A DNA stretch of 64,000 nucleotides from Streptomyces formicae (GCF_022647665.1 NZ_CP071872.1:4216001-4280000), one strand, 5' to 3'. Positions 36,121 through 45,077 are shown, counted from the first letter of the stretch. A program made the numbers and translations. Notes: generated by a model from the sequence alone, not told the origin.

Positions 36121-38282
36121 GGCACCAGGACGGTCGGCGGCTTCGGCTCGCGGTGCTCGCGCATCGGGTGGCGGCAGGCGGTCGGGGCGTGGAGTGGCTC
36201 GTGGTGAGTGCCGTGGGGGGCGGGCCCGGGGCGCCCGGTGGTGAGGGATGGGGGGATCAGGCGTTCGCCCAGGCCCCTTGCCCCTTCGCGGTCTTCGACG
36301 GCGATCTGCGGCTGGTGCGGGCCAACGCCGGGATGGAGCGGGCGCTGTCGTTCACGGAGGGCGAGATGCGGGGGCTGCGGCTTCCGGAGATCGCGCCTGC
36401 TGCCGCGAGCGAGGAGGCGGAGGAGACGATGCGGCTGGCGTTCGAGACCGGGGAGCCGCAGCAGGTGGAGAGCTCCTTCCCGGCCGCGGGCAGCGGCCCG
36501 CAGGGCGGCTGGTCGGCTTCGTTGGCGCCGTTGACGGGTCCGGGCGGGCGGGTGCGTGCCGTGTGCCTGGCCGTGCATCAACGGGCTGATGAGCACCTCG
36601 TGCGGCGGCGGATGCTGCTGCTGAACGACGCCGGTGCCCGGATCGGCACCTCGCTGGACATCGTGCACACGGCGCAGGAGCTGGCCGACATCGCCGTACC
36701 CCGCCTCGCCGACCACGTTGTCGTCGATCTGTGCGACCTTCCCCAGCACGCCGACGAGCCGACCGCAGGCCCGTCGGAGCGGCCGCTCGCCATGCACCGG
36801 ACCGCGGTGCGCTCGGTCCTCGACGGGAGCTCCGGGCCGCTGCTCGCGGTGGGGGAAACGGCGGCGTACCCGGAGTTTTCTCCGGTGGCCGAGTGTCTGG
36901 AGCAGGAGCGTGGCGCCCGGTACGGGGCGACGGACACAGCTTTCGCCCGGTGGGCCGCGGGGGATCCGAGTGCCGCCTGGATCCGCGAGACCGGTACGCA
37001 CACGGTGATGGTGGTGCCGATGCGTACCCGCGGGATCACGCTCGGCGTGGCGCTTTTCGGGCGCAGCCGGCGTGCGGAGCCCTTCGAGGTGGACGACCTG
37101 TGGCTGGCCGAGGAGCTGACGGCCAGGGCGGCTGCCGGCATTCACAATGCGCGCCGGTACACCCGTGAGCGCACCACCACCATGACGCTGCAGCGCAGTC
37201 TGCTTCCGCACTCGCTGCCCGACCAGGCCGCGCTCGAGGTCGCCTCGCGCTATCTGCCGGCGGGGAGCAGGGCGGGGGTGGGGGGCGACTGGTTCGACGT
37301 GATCCCACTGTCCGGTGCGCGGGTGGCTCTCGTCGTGGGCGATGTCGTGGGGCACGGGATCCGCGCGTCCGCCACGATGGGCCAGCTGCGCACGGCGGTG
37401 CGCACCCTCGCCGACGTGGATCTGCCGCCGGACGAGCTCCTCACCCACCTCGACGACCTGGTCATCCGCCTCTCCGCGGACGAGAGCGGGGCGGAGGGTG
37501 TCGGGGGGATCGGCACCACGTGTCTGTACGCGGTCTACGATCCGGTCTCACGGCGCTGCACCCTTGCCCGGGCCGGTCATCCGCCGCCCGCCGTGGTCAC
37601 GCCGGACGCCGCCGTCTATCTCCTCGACGTGCCGCCGGGTCCACCGCTGGGTCTGGGCGGTCTGCCGTTCGAGACGATCGAGACGGAGCTGCCCGAGGAC
37701 AGCTTGATCGTGCTCTACACGGACGGTCTGCTGGAGGCCCGCGAGGGTGACATCGACGAGGCCCTCGACAAGATGTTCACCGCGCTCGCCCATCCCGCCT
37801 CGGCGCTGGACACGATCTGCGACCGGGTCCTGGCCGCTCTGCTGACCCATCGGCCCGATGACGACATCGCCCTGCTCATCGCCCGCACCCGGGTGCTGGA
37901 CAGCGACCGGGTCGCCGCATGGGACCTGGCCTCGGATCCCGCGATCGTCTCCGAGGCCCGACGGCACGCCACCGGGCAGCTGGCGGCCTGGGGGCTGACC
38001 GACGCGGCGTTCATCACCGAGCTCATCGTCAGCGAGCTCGTCACCAACGCGATCCGCTACGGTCGGCCGCCCATCCAGATGCGGATGATCCACGAGAACA
38101 GCACGCTGATCTGCGAGGTCTCCGACTCCAGCAGCACGACGCCGCACATGCGGCGCGCCCGGACCTTCGACGAGGGAGGGCGCGGTCTGCTCCTCGTCGC
38201 CCAGCTCGCCCAGCGCTGGGGCACCCGGCACGCTCCCACGGGGAAGACGATCTGGGCCGAGCAGTCCTTGACCGGGGCCTGA
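36072..38282 (+). CDS. PAS-GAF-PP2C-HATPase serine phosphatase (SpoIIE/RsbU type)
   Basis: This 736-residue open frame holds four modules. PAS covers about 65-180 (CPFAVFDGDLRLVRANAGME). GAF covers about 185-370 (IGTSLDIVHTAQELADIAVP). The SpoIIE/PP2C phosphatase covers about 385-605, with GGDWFDVIPL, VGDVVGHGI and DDDIALLIA carrying the metal-binding aspartates. The C-terminal RsbW-like HATPase_c covers about 615-736 (ELIVSELVTNAIRYG and GGRGLLLVAQLA). Proteins of this plan dephosphorylate anti-anti-sigma factors and can phosphorylate them through the kinase domain, controlling stress sigma factors. A further PAS half lies upstream in another frame (35863-36070), so the natural protein is about 70 residues longer. 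Its partner proteins are not adjacent. Confidence 0.88.
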   Translation: MGEAAERERWSGWVVLRHQDGRRLRLAVLAHRVAAGGRGVEWLVVSAVGGGPGAPGGEGWGDQAFAQAPCPFAVFDGDLRLVRANAGMERALSFTEGEMRGLRLPEIAPAAASEEAEETMRLAFETGEPQQVESSFPAAGSGPQGGWSASLAPLTGPGGRVRAVCLAVHQRADEHLVRRRMLLLNDAGARIGTSLDIVHTAQELADIAVPRLADHVVVDLCDLPQHADEPTAGPSERPLAMHRTAVRSVLDGSSGPLLAVGETAAYPEFSPVAECLEQERGARYGATDTAFARWAAGDPSAAWIRETGTHTVMVVPMRTRGITLGVALFGRSRRAEPFEVDDLWLAEELTARAAAGIHNARRYTRERTTTMTLQRSLLPHSLPDQAALEVASRYLPAGSRAGVGGDWFDVIPLSGARVALVVGDVVGHGIRASATMGQLRTAVRTLADVDLPPDELLTHLDDLVIRLSADESGAEGVGGIGTTCLYAVYDPVSRRCTLARAGHPPPAVVTPDAAVYLLDVPPGPPLGLGGLPFETIETELPEDSLIVLYTDGLLEAREGDIDEALDKMFTALAHPASALDTICDRVLAALLTHRPDDDIALLIARTRVLDSDRVAAWDLASDPAIVSEARRHATGQLAAWGLTDAAFITELIVSELVTNAIRYGRPPIQMRMIHENSTLICEVSDSSSTTPHMRRARTFDEGGRGLLLVAQLAQRWGTRHAPTGKTIWAEQSLTGA

Positions 38283-38652
38283 GATCCGCCCCACCCCTGG
38301 CGGGCCTTGCTGCCCGTCGCGTCGCCGCCGTACGCCGAACTCCCTTTGCCGCCCTCGCCCTTGAGGGCGATTGAAGGTGTGCTGAGCACCCAGAGGGCGG
38401 CGAGCGAGATGTCCGCATATCCCTGTACACAGGGATCCATTTCGGACATTTAAAGCAAACGTTCCTAATCGTTGAATTCACGGAAAAACGATTCGGGGCA
38501 ATTCATCACACCTGTGTCAGCAATCACAGGAACCACATCTTGTCGCCGCCCCTCTTCGTAAGGATGCTGAAATCCCAGGCGGAATCACCCATTCCTAAAT
38601 GAACCGCTTGCACCGGATCACGCACCGAAAAATCATGTGAAAGGGCGGCATC
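38283..38652. other. AT-richer leader region of the transglycosylase gene
   Basis: Unusually A/T-rich for this genome from 38,440 to 38,650. It contains the imperfect palindromes CCCTGTACACAGGG (38421-38434) and CCTGTG-n8-CACAGG (38511-38530), which share their arm sequence and are about 90 bp apart. They may be two sites for one regulator. A nested hairpin after the phosphatase is listed separately. Confidence 0.5.
38348..38401. terminator. Nested hairpin after the phosphatase
   Basis: Outer arms GCCGCCCTC (38348-38356) and GAGGGCGGC (38393-38401) enclose two smaller stem-loops (CGCCC..GGGCG and GTGCTGAGCAC). It lies 65 bp past the phosphatase stop and may end its transcript. Confidence 0.5.
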
Positions 38653-39111
38653 ATGCGGCTTCCCGTACTCCCCCGACGAGCGGCGTCCAAGGCCGTCCGC
38701 TACCTCGCCGGCTCGACCGCCGCGGCCGCCGTCGCGCTCGCCACCAGCGCCGTTGTCGCCCCGACCCCAGCGGCTGCGGCCCCCGTGAGCTCCCAGCGCC
38801 TCGACGTCTGGATCAACCACGCGCTACTCATCATGAAGAACGAGGGAATTCCGGGTTCGTACGAGGGAATTCGCCGTAATCTGATGCGCGAGTCCAGCGG
38901 CGATCCCTTTGCCATCAACCTCTGGGATTCCAACGCAAAGGCAGGAATACCCTCCAAAGGCCTCATGCAGGTGATCGACCCTACATTTCGGACATACCAC
39001 GTTGATGGCACATCGTGGGACATCTACGATCCGATCGCCAACATCGCCGCCGCCTGCAACTACGCGGCCCAGCGCTACGGCTCCATCGACAACGTCAACG
39101 GCCCCTACTGA
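38653..39111 (+). CDS. Secreted lytic transglycosylase (SLT-like)
   Basis: This 152-residue exported protein has a signal peptide (about 1-43, long Ala/Val core, TPAAAA). The SLT domain runs from about 55 to the end: LIMKNEGIPGSYEGIRRNLMRESSGDP (split) with the catalytic Glu in MRESSG, then INLWDSNAKAGIPSKGLMQV, the GLMQ motif, and DIYDPIANIAAACNYAAQRYG. Such enzymes cut peptidoglycan glycan strands. It ends exactly after the last SLT helix, so it has no separate binding module. AAAGGG precedes ATG 38653. The AT-rich upstream region with repeated palindromes suggests regulated expression. Confidence 0.92.
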   Translation: MRLPVLPRRAASKAVRYLAGSTAAAAVALATSAVVAPTPAAAAPVSSQRLDVWINHALLIMKNEGIPGSYEGIRRNLMRESSGDPFAINLWDSNAKAGIPSKGLMQVIDPTFRTYHVDGTSWDIYDPIANIAAACNYAAQRYGSIDNVNGPY

Positions 39112-39290
39112 CCGCGTGCCCTCCTGGTCGCGTCGAGTCCCTACTGATCGCGCCCCCTCCTGACCCCGGCCCCGGGCCCGCCCCGGGGCCCCGTCATGCG
39201 GGTCACCGACCCCTTCACTGGTAGGGCCGGGCATCCAGTGGGACGCTGGAGAGTGGGTGGGGGCCGGGCCGAGGAGACTCGGGAGGGCCG

Positions 39291-40769
39291 ATGGGGCGTG
39301 ACGTCCCGGCGCTGGTGTTCACCCGTGAGGACCGCCGCCGGTACCGCAACAAGATGCAGCAGTGCCTCGACGCGTTCGCGCTGATGCTGCGCGACGAGCG
39401 GTTCGAGTCGGGGCGGCCCCAGGTGGGGCTGGAGATCGAGCTGAACCTGGTCGACGGTGCCGCGGAACCGACCATGCGGAACACCGACGTCCTCGAGGCG
39501 ATCGCGGATCCGGCCTGGTCGAGCGAGCTCGGCCGGTTCAACCTGGAGATCAACGTCCCGCCGCGGCAGCTCACGGCCGGCGGTCCCGACTCGTGGGAGA
39601 AGGAGATCAGGGACGCGCTCAACCACGCGGAGATGCGGGCCTCCGATGTGGGGGCGCACCTGGTCATGGTCGGGATCCTGCCGACCCTGCGGCAGCGGGA
39701 CGTGGGCGAGGCGGCCCTGTCGGAGAATCCCCGGTACCACCTCCTCAACGAGCAGGTGTTCGCCGCCAGGGGCGAGGATCTGCGGATCTCGGTGGACGGC
39801 GTCGACCGGCTGCGTACGTACGCGGACACGATCACGCCCGAGGCGGCGTGCACGAGTACGCAGTTCCATCTGCAGGTCTCGCCGGACGAGTTCGCGCCGT
39901 ACTGGAACGCGGCGCAGGCGATCGCCGGGGTGCAGGTGGCGCTCGCGGCGAATTCGCCGTTCCTGTTCGGCAAGGAGCTGTGGTGCGAGACCCGTATCCC
40001 CCTGTTCGAGCAGGCCACCGACACACGGCCGCAGGAGATCAAGGTGCAGGGGGTACGGCCGCGGGTGTGGTTCGGGGAGCGGTGGATCACCAGTGTCTTC
40101 GACCTCTTCGAGGAGAACGTGCGCTACTTCCCCGCGCTGCTGCCGCTGTGCGAGGACGAGGAACCGCTGGAGACACTGGACGGCGGCGACATCCCCGAGC
40201 TGGGTGAACTGACGCTGCACAACGGCACGATCTACCGGTGGAACCGGCCCGTCTACGCCGTCTCCCGTGACCGGCCGCATCTGCGGGTGGAGAACCGGGT
40301 GCTGCCCGCCGGCCCGACGGTGGCGGACGTGCTGGCGAACGGTGCGTTCTACTACGGGCTGACACGGGCCCTGGTCGAGGAGGAGCGGCCGGTGTGGTCG
40401 CGGATGTCGTTCTCGGCCGCCGAGGACAATCTGCACACGGCGGCGCGGCACGGGATCGACGCGCGCCTGTACTGGCCGGGGATGGGCGAGGTGCCGGTGG
40501 CGGAGCTGGTGCTGCGGCGGCTGCTGCCGCTGGCGCACCGGGGCCTCGAACTCTCCGGCATGGACGCGGCCTGGCGTGAGCCGCTGCTGGGCATCATCGA
40601 GCAGCGGTGCGTCACCGGGCGCAACGGGGCAGTGTGGCAGTCGGAGATGTTCCACCGCATCGCCGACACCAGCCATGTCAACCACCATGAGGCGCTGCGG
40701 CTGATGACGCGGCAGTACATCGACTTCATGCATCTCAACGCCCCCGCGCACACCTGGCCCGTCGACTGA
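39291..40769 (+). CDS. GCS2-family glutamate-cysteine-ligase-like enzyme
   Basis: This 492-residue carboxylate-amine ligase is of the GCS2 (YbdK-like) group. It contains QVGLEIELNLVD (ATP/Mg-binding Glu), FNLEINVPPR, the ACTSTQFHLQVSP strand with its His, ANSPFLFGK, and ETRIPLFEQATDTR. The C-terminal third (VENRVLPAGPTVADVLANGAF) is the usual helical cap. These enzymes join glutamate to amines or cysteine; in Streptomyces, which makes mycothiol, the true substrate is often unknown. An ergothioneine EgtA-like role is possible but no egt neighbours are seen. GGGAGG lies 5 bp before ATG 39291. Confidence 0.85.
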   Translation: MGRDVPALVFTREDRRRYRNKMQQCLDAFALMLRDERFESGRPQVGLEIELNLVDGAAEPTMRNTDVLEAIADPAWSSELGRFNLEINVPPRQLTAGGPDSWEKEIRDALNHAEMRASDVGAHLVMVGILPTLRQRDVGEAALSENPRYHLLNEQVFAARGEDLRISVDGVDRLRTYADTITPEAACTSTQFHLQVSPDEFAPYWNAAQAIAGVQVALAANSPFLFGKELWCETRIPLFEQATDTRPQEIKVQGVRPRVWFGERWITSVFDLFEENVRYFPALLPLCEDEEPLETLDGGDIPELGELTLHNGTIYRWNRPVYAVSRDRPHLRVENRVLPAGPTVADVLANGAFYYGLTRALVEEERPVWSRMSFSAAEDNLHTAARHGIDARLYWPGMGEVPVAELVLRRLLPLAHRGLELSGMDAAWREPLLGIIEQRCVTGRNGAVWQSEMFHRIADTSHVNHHEALRLMTRQYIDFMHLNAPAHTWPVD

Positions 40770-40918
40770 CCTGGCAAGGCGTGCGCCGTGGGGCGGGAGA
40801 GAGGGGCGCCCGAACCGGACAACCCGGGAAGTGCCCCGCCCTCCCCCGTGCGGTGGCATACGATCATGGCCTGGCGGTCGCCCCACGCTCCGCCGCCCAG
40901 CGCCCTTGGAGGTCGACC

Positions 40919-41761
40919 ATGTCCAGGACTGCCGGTGGCCGTCGCGCCTGTCGCGCCCGTACGTTCGTCACGGCCGGCGCGGCCGTGGCAGGGCTGCTGG
41001 TCGCCGCCGGGTGTTCGTCGGGCGGGGACGGGCCGGGAGAGGCCGCGGGCGGGGTGCCCGTGGTGGAGAAGGGGAAGCTCACCACCTGCACGCATCTGCC
41101 GTATCCGCCGTTCCAGTTCGAACAGGGCGGCAAGGTCGTCGGGTTCGATGTGGCCCTGATCGATCTGGTGGCGAAGAACCTCAAGGTCGAGCAGAAGATC
41201 CTCGACACGCCTTTCGAGAACTTCAAGACCGGTGCGTTCCTGAACTCCGGCGAGTGCGACCTGGCCGCCGCCGGCATGACGATCACCGACGAGCGCAAGA
41301 AGAACGTCGACTTCTCCGTCCCCTACTTCGACGCCACGCAGGCGCTGCTCGCGACGAAGAAGAGCGGCGTGCGCACGCTCGCCGATGTGAAGGCGAAGAA
41401 CGCGAAGCTCGGCGCGCAGGCGGAGACGACCGGCGAGAGCTACGCCACGTCGCAGGGCTTCGACCCGGTGGCGTTCGAGAGCTCCGACGCCGTGCTGAAC
41501 GGGCTGCGCACCGGGCAGGTCGACGCCGTGGTGATCGACTATCCGGTGGTCCAGGGCTGGCTGAAGGACAAGGCCAACGCGGACGCGTTCGCCCTCGGCG
41601 AGAACATCGAGACGGGTGAGCAGTACGGGTTCTCGGTGAAGAAGGGGAACACGAAGCTGCTGGCCGCGATCGACAAGGCGATCAAGGACGCGAAGGCCGA
41701 CGGAACGTACAACAAGCTGTACAAGCAGTGGATCGGACCGCTGCCCCAGGGACAGTCGTGA
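40919..41761 (+). CDS. Polar amino acid ABC transporter, substrate-binding lipoprotein
   Basis: This 280-residue lipoprotein has a signal peptide with lipobox LVAAGC. The SBP_bac_3 domain reads LTTCTHLPYPPFQFEQGGKV (amino-acid-binding start), VGFDVALIDLVAKNL, ECDLAAAGMTITDERKKNVDFS (split), a hinge with GAQAETTGESYA, then VDAVVIDYPVV and a C-terminal YNKLYKQWIG. It delivers a polar amino acid such as glutamine, glutamate or arginine to the permease encoded next, whose start overlaps by 4 bp (GTGA). TTGGAGG precedes ATG 40919. Confidence 0.95.
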   Translation: MSRTAGGRRACRARTFVTAGAAVAGLLVAAGCSSGGDGPGEAAGGVPVVEKGKLTTCTHLPYPPFQFEQGGKVVGFDVALIDLVAKNLKVEQKILDTPFENFKTGAFLNSGECDLAAAGMTITDERKKNVDFSVPYFDATQALLATKKSGVRTLADVKAKNAKLGAQAETTGESYATSQGFDPVAFESSDAVLNGLRTGQVDAVVIDYPVVQGWLKDKANADAFALGENIETGEQYGFSVKKGNTKLLAAIDKAIKDAKADGTYNKLYKQWIGPLPQGQS

Positions 41762-42558
41762 CCTCTCGGCTCACCAGGCGGCAGCGTCGCCGCGTCTCGC
41801 AGGGTGTGCAGTACGCCGTTTTCGTCGCGGCGGTGGTCGCGGTCGCCGTGCTGGCGGACTGGGACCGGTTGCAGAACCAGTTCGCGCAGAAGGACCTCGC
41901 GAGTCAGCTCTTCCCCGACATCATCACGATCGCCCTGCGCAACACGGTGATCTACACCCTCTCCGGGTTCCTCTTCGGCCTGGTCCTCGGGATGATCGTG
42001 GCCCTGATGCGGCTGTCGTCGGTCGCGCCGTACCGGTGGGTCGCGAGCGTCTACATCGAGCTCTTCCGGGGTCTGCCCGCCCTGCTGATCTTCATTTTCG
42101 TGGGCGTGGCGGTGCCGCTGGCGTTCCCGGGCGTGGAGATTCCCGGCGGGGTGTACGGGAAGGTCGCCCTCGGCCTCGGGCTGGTCGCCGCCGCGTACAT
42201 GGCGGAGACGATCAGGGCCGGCATCCAGGCCGTGCCGAAGGGGCAGATGGAGGCGGCGCGCTCGCTGGGGTTCTCGCATGCCCGCGCGATGGTGTCGGTG
42301 ATCATTCCGCAGGCGTTCCGGATCGTGATCCCGCCGCTGACGAACGAGCTGGTGCTGCTCTTCAAGGACTCGTCGCTGGTGCTGTTCCTCGGGGTGACGC
42401 TGGACGAGCGGGAGCTGACCAAGTTCGGCCGGGACCTGGCGAGTCAGACCGCGAACTCGACGCCGATCCTGGTCGCCGGGTTGTGCTACCTGCTGGTGAC
42501 GATTCCGCTGAGTTTCGTCGTCCGCAGGCTGGAAGCCCGTACCGCGAAGGCCAAGTGA
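41758..42558 (+). CDS. Polar amino acid ABC transporter permease
   Basis: This 266-residue HisM/GlnP-type membrane protein has about five transmembrane segments. These include YAVFVAAVVAVAVLA, FLFGLVLGMIVALMRL, LLIFIFVGVAVPLAF and VALGLGLVAAAYMAETI. The EAA loop contacting the ATPase reads MEAARSLGFSHARAMVSVII. The sequence IALRNTVIYTLSG is the usual first-helix motif for this family. GTG 41758 overlaps the stop of the binding-protein gene, so the two are translationally coupled. A single permease gene implies a homodimer. Confidence 0.95.
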   Translation: MTSRLTRRQRRRVSQGVQYAVFVAAVVAVAVLADWDRLQNQFAQKDLASQLFPDIITIALRNTVIYTLSGFLFGLVLGMIVALMRLSSVAPYRWVASVYIELFRGLPALLIFIFVGVAVPLAFPGVEIPGGVYGKVALGLGLVAAAYMAETIRAGIQAVPKGQMEAARSLGFSHARAMVSVIIPQAFRIVIPPLTNELVLLFKDSSLVLFLGVTLDERELTKFGRDLASQTANSTPILVAGLCYLLVTIPLSFVVRRLEARTAKAK

Positions 42559-42565
42559 GGACCGG

Positions 42566-43363
42566 ATGGCGCAGAACGAGATCGAGATCCGGGGGCTGCA
42601 CAAGTCGTTCGGCGACAACGAGGTGCTGCGGGGCATCGACCTGGACGTCGCGCGCGGCGAGGTGGTGTGTGTCATCGGGCCCTCGGGCTCGGGCAAGTCG
42701 ACGCTGCTGCGCTGTGTGAACCTGCTGGAGGAGCCGACGGCCGGGCGGGTGTTCGTCGGGGGTACGGAGGTCACCGATCTCGACGTCGACATCGACGCGG
42801 TGCGGCGCCGGATCGGCATGGTCTTCCAGCAGTTCAACCTGTTCCCGCATGTGACGGTGGCCGAGAACCTCACGCTGCCGCAGCGGCGGGTCCTGAAGCG
42901 GGACAAGGCGCGGGCGGCCGCGGTGGCGCGGGAGAACCTGGCGCGGGTGGGGCTGGTGGACAAGGCCGACGCGTACCCCGCGCAGTTGTCGGGCGGGCAG
43001 CAGCAGCGGGTCGCGATCGCGCGGGCGCTGGCGATGGGCCCGGAGGTGATGCTCTTCGACGAGCCGACGTCGGCGCTCGACCCGGAGCTCGTCGGGGAGG
43101 TCCTGGCGGTCATGCGGGTGCTCGCGGCGGAGGGCATGACGATGATGGTCGTCACGCATGAGATGAGCTTCGCCCGTGAGGTCGCCGACCGGGTGGTGTT
43201 CATGGACGGCGGAGTGGTCGTCGAACAGGGGCCTGCCGAGCAGGTGGTGGGGGATCCGCAGCACGAGCGGACGCGGAACTTCCTGACGCGGATCCTCGAC
43301 CCGGCGGCCGCGGAGGAACCGGGCACCGGCGACAAGGGCGAGGGCGGTCCGGTCAAGCAGTGA
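42566..43363 (+). CDS. Polar amino acid ABC transporter ATPase (GlnQ type)
   Basis: This is 265 residues. It has Walker A GPSGSGKST, Q-loop MVFQQFNLFPH, signature LSGGQQQRVAIARAL, Walker B VMLFDEPTSALDP and the switch His in MVVTHEM. It powers import with the two genes directly upstream (7-bp gap, same operon). The C-terminal 20 residues are a Gly/Glu-rich extension. A terminator follows immediately after the stop. Confidence 0.96.
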   Translation: MAQNEIEIRGLHKSFGDNEVLRGIDLDVARGEVVCVIGPSGSGKSTLLRCVNLLEEPTAGRVFVGGTEVTDLDVDIDAVRRRIGMVFQQFNLFPHVTVAENLTLPQRRVLKRDKARAAAVARENLARVGLVDKADAYPAQLSGGQQQRVAIARALAMGPEVMLFDEPTSALDPELVGEVLAVMRVLAAEGMTMMVVTHEMSFAREVADRVVFMDGGVVVEQGPAEQVVGDPQHERTRNFLTRILDPAAAEEPGTGDKGEGGPVKQ

Positions 43364-43408
43364 GCGGGGCCGCGGCCGCTCGGCGTCCGCCGAGTGCAGC
43401 GGCCCCGC
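43364..43408 (+). terminator. Terminator of the ABC operon
   Basis: Outer arms 43364-43373 and 43399-43408 (10 bp) enclose an inner stem CTCGGCG/CGCCGAG (43379-43385, 43388-43394). The structure starts on the base after the stop codon. Confidence 0.8.
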
Positions 43409-43411
43409 CCA

Positions 43412-43649
43412 GGGCCGTGTCTGACAAATAGCGCCGTCCGCCCGCAGGGCGGGGCGCGCGGCGCCCGGTGCGTGCCATCGCAAGGCGGAGGATCATCCGC
43501 GTACCGGACGTACTCGGATGACGCCGACAACGCAGCGAGGGGGCACCTCCCGTGCCCGAAGGGCTACGGGGGTGGGGGCACCTCCCAGGCGCAAGCTCTG
43601 GGGGAGTGCCAGGCGTCGCGCGCCAGGCGGAATGTGTCAGACACGGCCC
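43412..43649. mobile_element. MITE-like element with 15-bp perfect terminal inverted repeats
   Basis: Positions 43412-43426 and 43635-43649 are perfect inverted copies of GGGCCGTGTCTGACA. The 238-bp element between the convergent ABC and SRPBCC genes codes for nothing. The interior is full of further inverted segments, including GGGGGCACCTCCC-type blocks. Similar palindromic intergenic elements occur in other Streptomyces by my memory, but I could not search. It presumably depends on a transposase encoded elsewhere. Confidence 0.75.
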
Positions 43650-43668
43650 AGGGCCGTGAGCGTGACGC

Positions 43669-44400
43669 TCACTCGGTGAAGAAGGACTCCAGCCGGGTGC
43701 GCCAGGCCCGCGCCGTGCCGTCCGCGTCGGCGCCGGGGGCGAAGTCGTGGACGCTGACGCCGACCGGGGCGCCGAAGTGGTTGCGGCCGAAGATGCGGTG
43801 CATCGCGCTGTCCGTCCGCAGGCCGATGAAGTACGGGTTGCGGTAGTCGACGACCGCTTCCACGAGTCCGGTGCCGGGCAGGTCGAGTCGTACGGTCGTG
43901 CCCTCCGCGGCACCGTCGGGCAGGCCGAGCCCGCGGCTCACCGTCTCCAGCGCGTCGGGGGCCGTGGAGGCGGCGGGGGCGTCCAGGGAGGCGTACACGA
44001 CGGGGCGGCCGGCGAAGTGGGTGAGGTACTGCCGCAGGGTGTGCAGGTAGAAGTCGGTGTGCTTGTTCGCGCCGTCGTACTGGTTGTCCCAGTCCTCGAC
44101 GAGGATCCCGCTGTGCACGTAGCGGACCCGGCAGCCGCCGCCCTCCCGGGGCTCGATGACGTGGTCGAGCTGGTTGAACGTCTGCTGGGCGATGTCCTCG
44201 ACGTCCTCGGTGCGGGCGGTGAGGCGGTGCGGCGGGTCCCAGGCGGTGACGGTGCCGCCGTAGGGGGCCGCACCGCCTTCCTTGGGCTCGTACTCCATCG
44301 GCCAGAGCCACCCGCCGGTGCCGGTGGTGATCGCGGCCCAGACCTGCTCGGGGTCGGCGTCGACGTCGAACTCGCGGACGATCTCGAATTCCTTGGACAT
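43669..44400 (-). CDS. SRPBCC (AHSA1-like) domain protein
   Basis: This is 243 residues. It contains a START/Bet v1-like fold: EIVREFDVDADPEQVWAAIT (entry strand and helix), GGTVTAWDPPHRLTARTE, RVRYVHSGIL, and the long C-terminal helix region HTLRQYLTHFAGRPVVY. A second half (LETVSRGLGLP ... IGLRTDSAMHRIFGRNHFG) resembles a repeat of the fold's ligand-binding strands. AHSA1 proteins paired with ArsR-type regulators are common, and here the ArsR gene lies directly upstream with a 14-bp gap in the same operon. The ligand is unknown. Confidence 0.88.
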   Translation of the reverse strand: MSKEFEIVREFDVDADPEQVWAAITTGTGGWLWPMEYEPKEGGAAPYGGTVTAWDPPHRLTARTEDVEDIAQQTFNQLDHVIEPREGGGCRVRYVHSGILVEDWDNQYDGANKHTDFYLHTLRQYLTHFAGRPVVYASLDAPAASTAPDALETVSRGLGLPDGAAEGTTVRLDLPGTGLVEAVVDYRNPYFIGLRTDSAMHRIFGRNHFGAPVGVSVHDFAPGADADGTARAWRTRLESFFTE

Positions 44401-44414
44401 GGTGCGGTGGCTCC

Positions 44415-45077
44415 TTATGCGTGCTCAGGCGCGGGGTCGGGGGTGGCGGTGGGCGCGGAGGTCGGCGCGGGTGTTTCGGGCGTTGCCGGGATCCGGGTTC
44501 TGACCGTGGGGTGGAGCGCGACGACGACGCGGTGCTCACGGCCACCTTCGGCGTGCTCGTCGTGGTACTTGGCGATGAGGGCGCTGACGCCGTGCGTCAG
44601 CTCCTCGACGAAGGCGGCCCGGTCGGCGGCGGAGGCGAAGCGCACCTCTCCGTCGAGTGCGTAGGTCGCGAGCCGCTTGCGGGCCCTGGCAGCGCCGGTG
44701 ATGAGGGTGCCGACGTCCCGCACGAGGCGGGCGGCGACGGCGAGCAGCCAGCGGGCCGAGAGCTGGTCGCGGAAGCGGTCGGGGTCAGGCTGCACGGCGG
44801 CGAGGGCGAGAGGTGAGATCACGTACGAGGCGGCGGTGGCCCGCATCAGCCGCTCGGTGACGTTCCCCTTGCGGCGCTCGCCGGCCAGCTCGACCAGACC
44901 GTGCCGCTCCAGCGCCTTGAGGTGGTAGTTCACCTTCTGGCGGGGCAGCCCGACGCGGCCGGCGAGCATGGCCGCCGACGCGGGCCCGGCCGCCAGCTCG
45001 GCGAGCAGCCTGGCCCGCATCGGGTCCAGTGACACCGCTGCGGCCGACGGGTCCTCGATCACGGTCACGTCCCACAT
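44415..45077 (-). CDS. ArsR-type winged-helix regulator
   Basis: This is 220 residues. The N-terminal winged helix has RARLLAELAAGPASAAMLAG then VGLPRQKVNYHLKALERHGLVEL, with the wing GERRKGNVTERLMRATA. A helical domain of about 120 residues follows, with a Pro/Thr-rich tail. It precedes the SRPBCC gene in the same transcript; in such pairs the regulator usually controls its own operon. No metal-binding CxC motif is present, so metal sensing is unlikely. There is no clear ribosome-binding site just before ATG 45077. Confidence 0.88.
   Translation of the reverse strand: MWDVTVIEDPSAAAVSLDPMRARLLAELAAGPASAAMLAGRVGLPRQKVNYHLKALERHGLVELAGERRKGNVTERLMRATAASYVISPLALAAVQPDPDRFRDQLSARWLLAVAARLVRDVGTLITGAARARKRLATYALDGEVRFASAADRAAFVEELTHGVSALIAKYHDEHAEGGREHRVVVALHPTVRTRIPATPETPAPTSAPTATPDPAPEHA

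Noticed and set aside
35466..37448. 660-codon minus-strand frame opposite the PP2C phosphatase
   Set aside because: Low-complexity Arg/Pro/His composition, no start signal; the sense strand has clear PAS, GAF and PP2C motifs. Similar shadows at 19832-21619, 49270-50751, 52340-54502 and 59368-62109 were rejected for the same reason.
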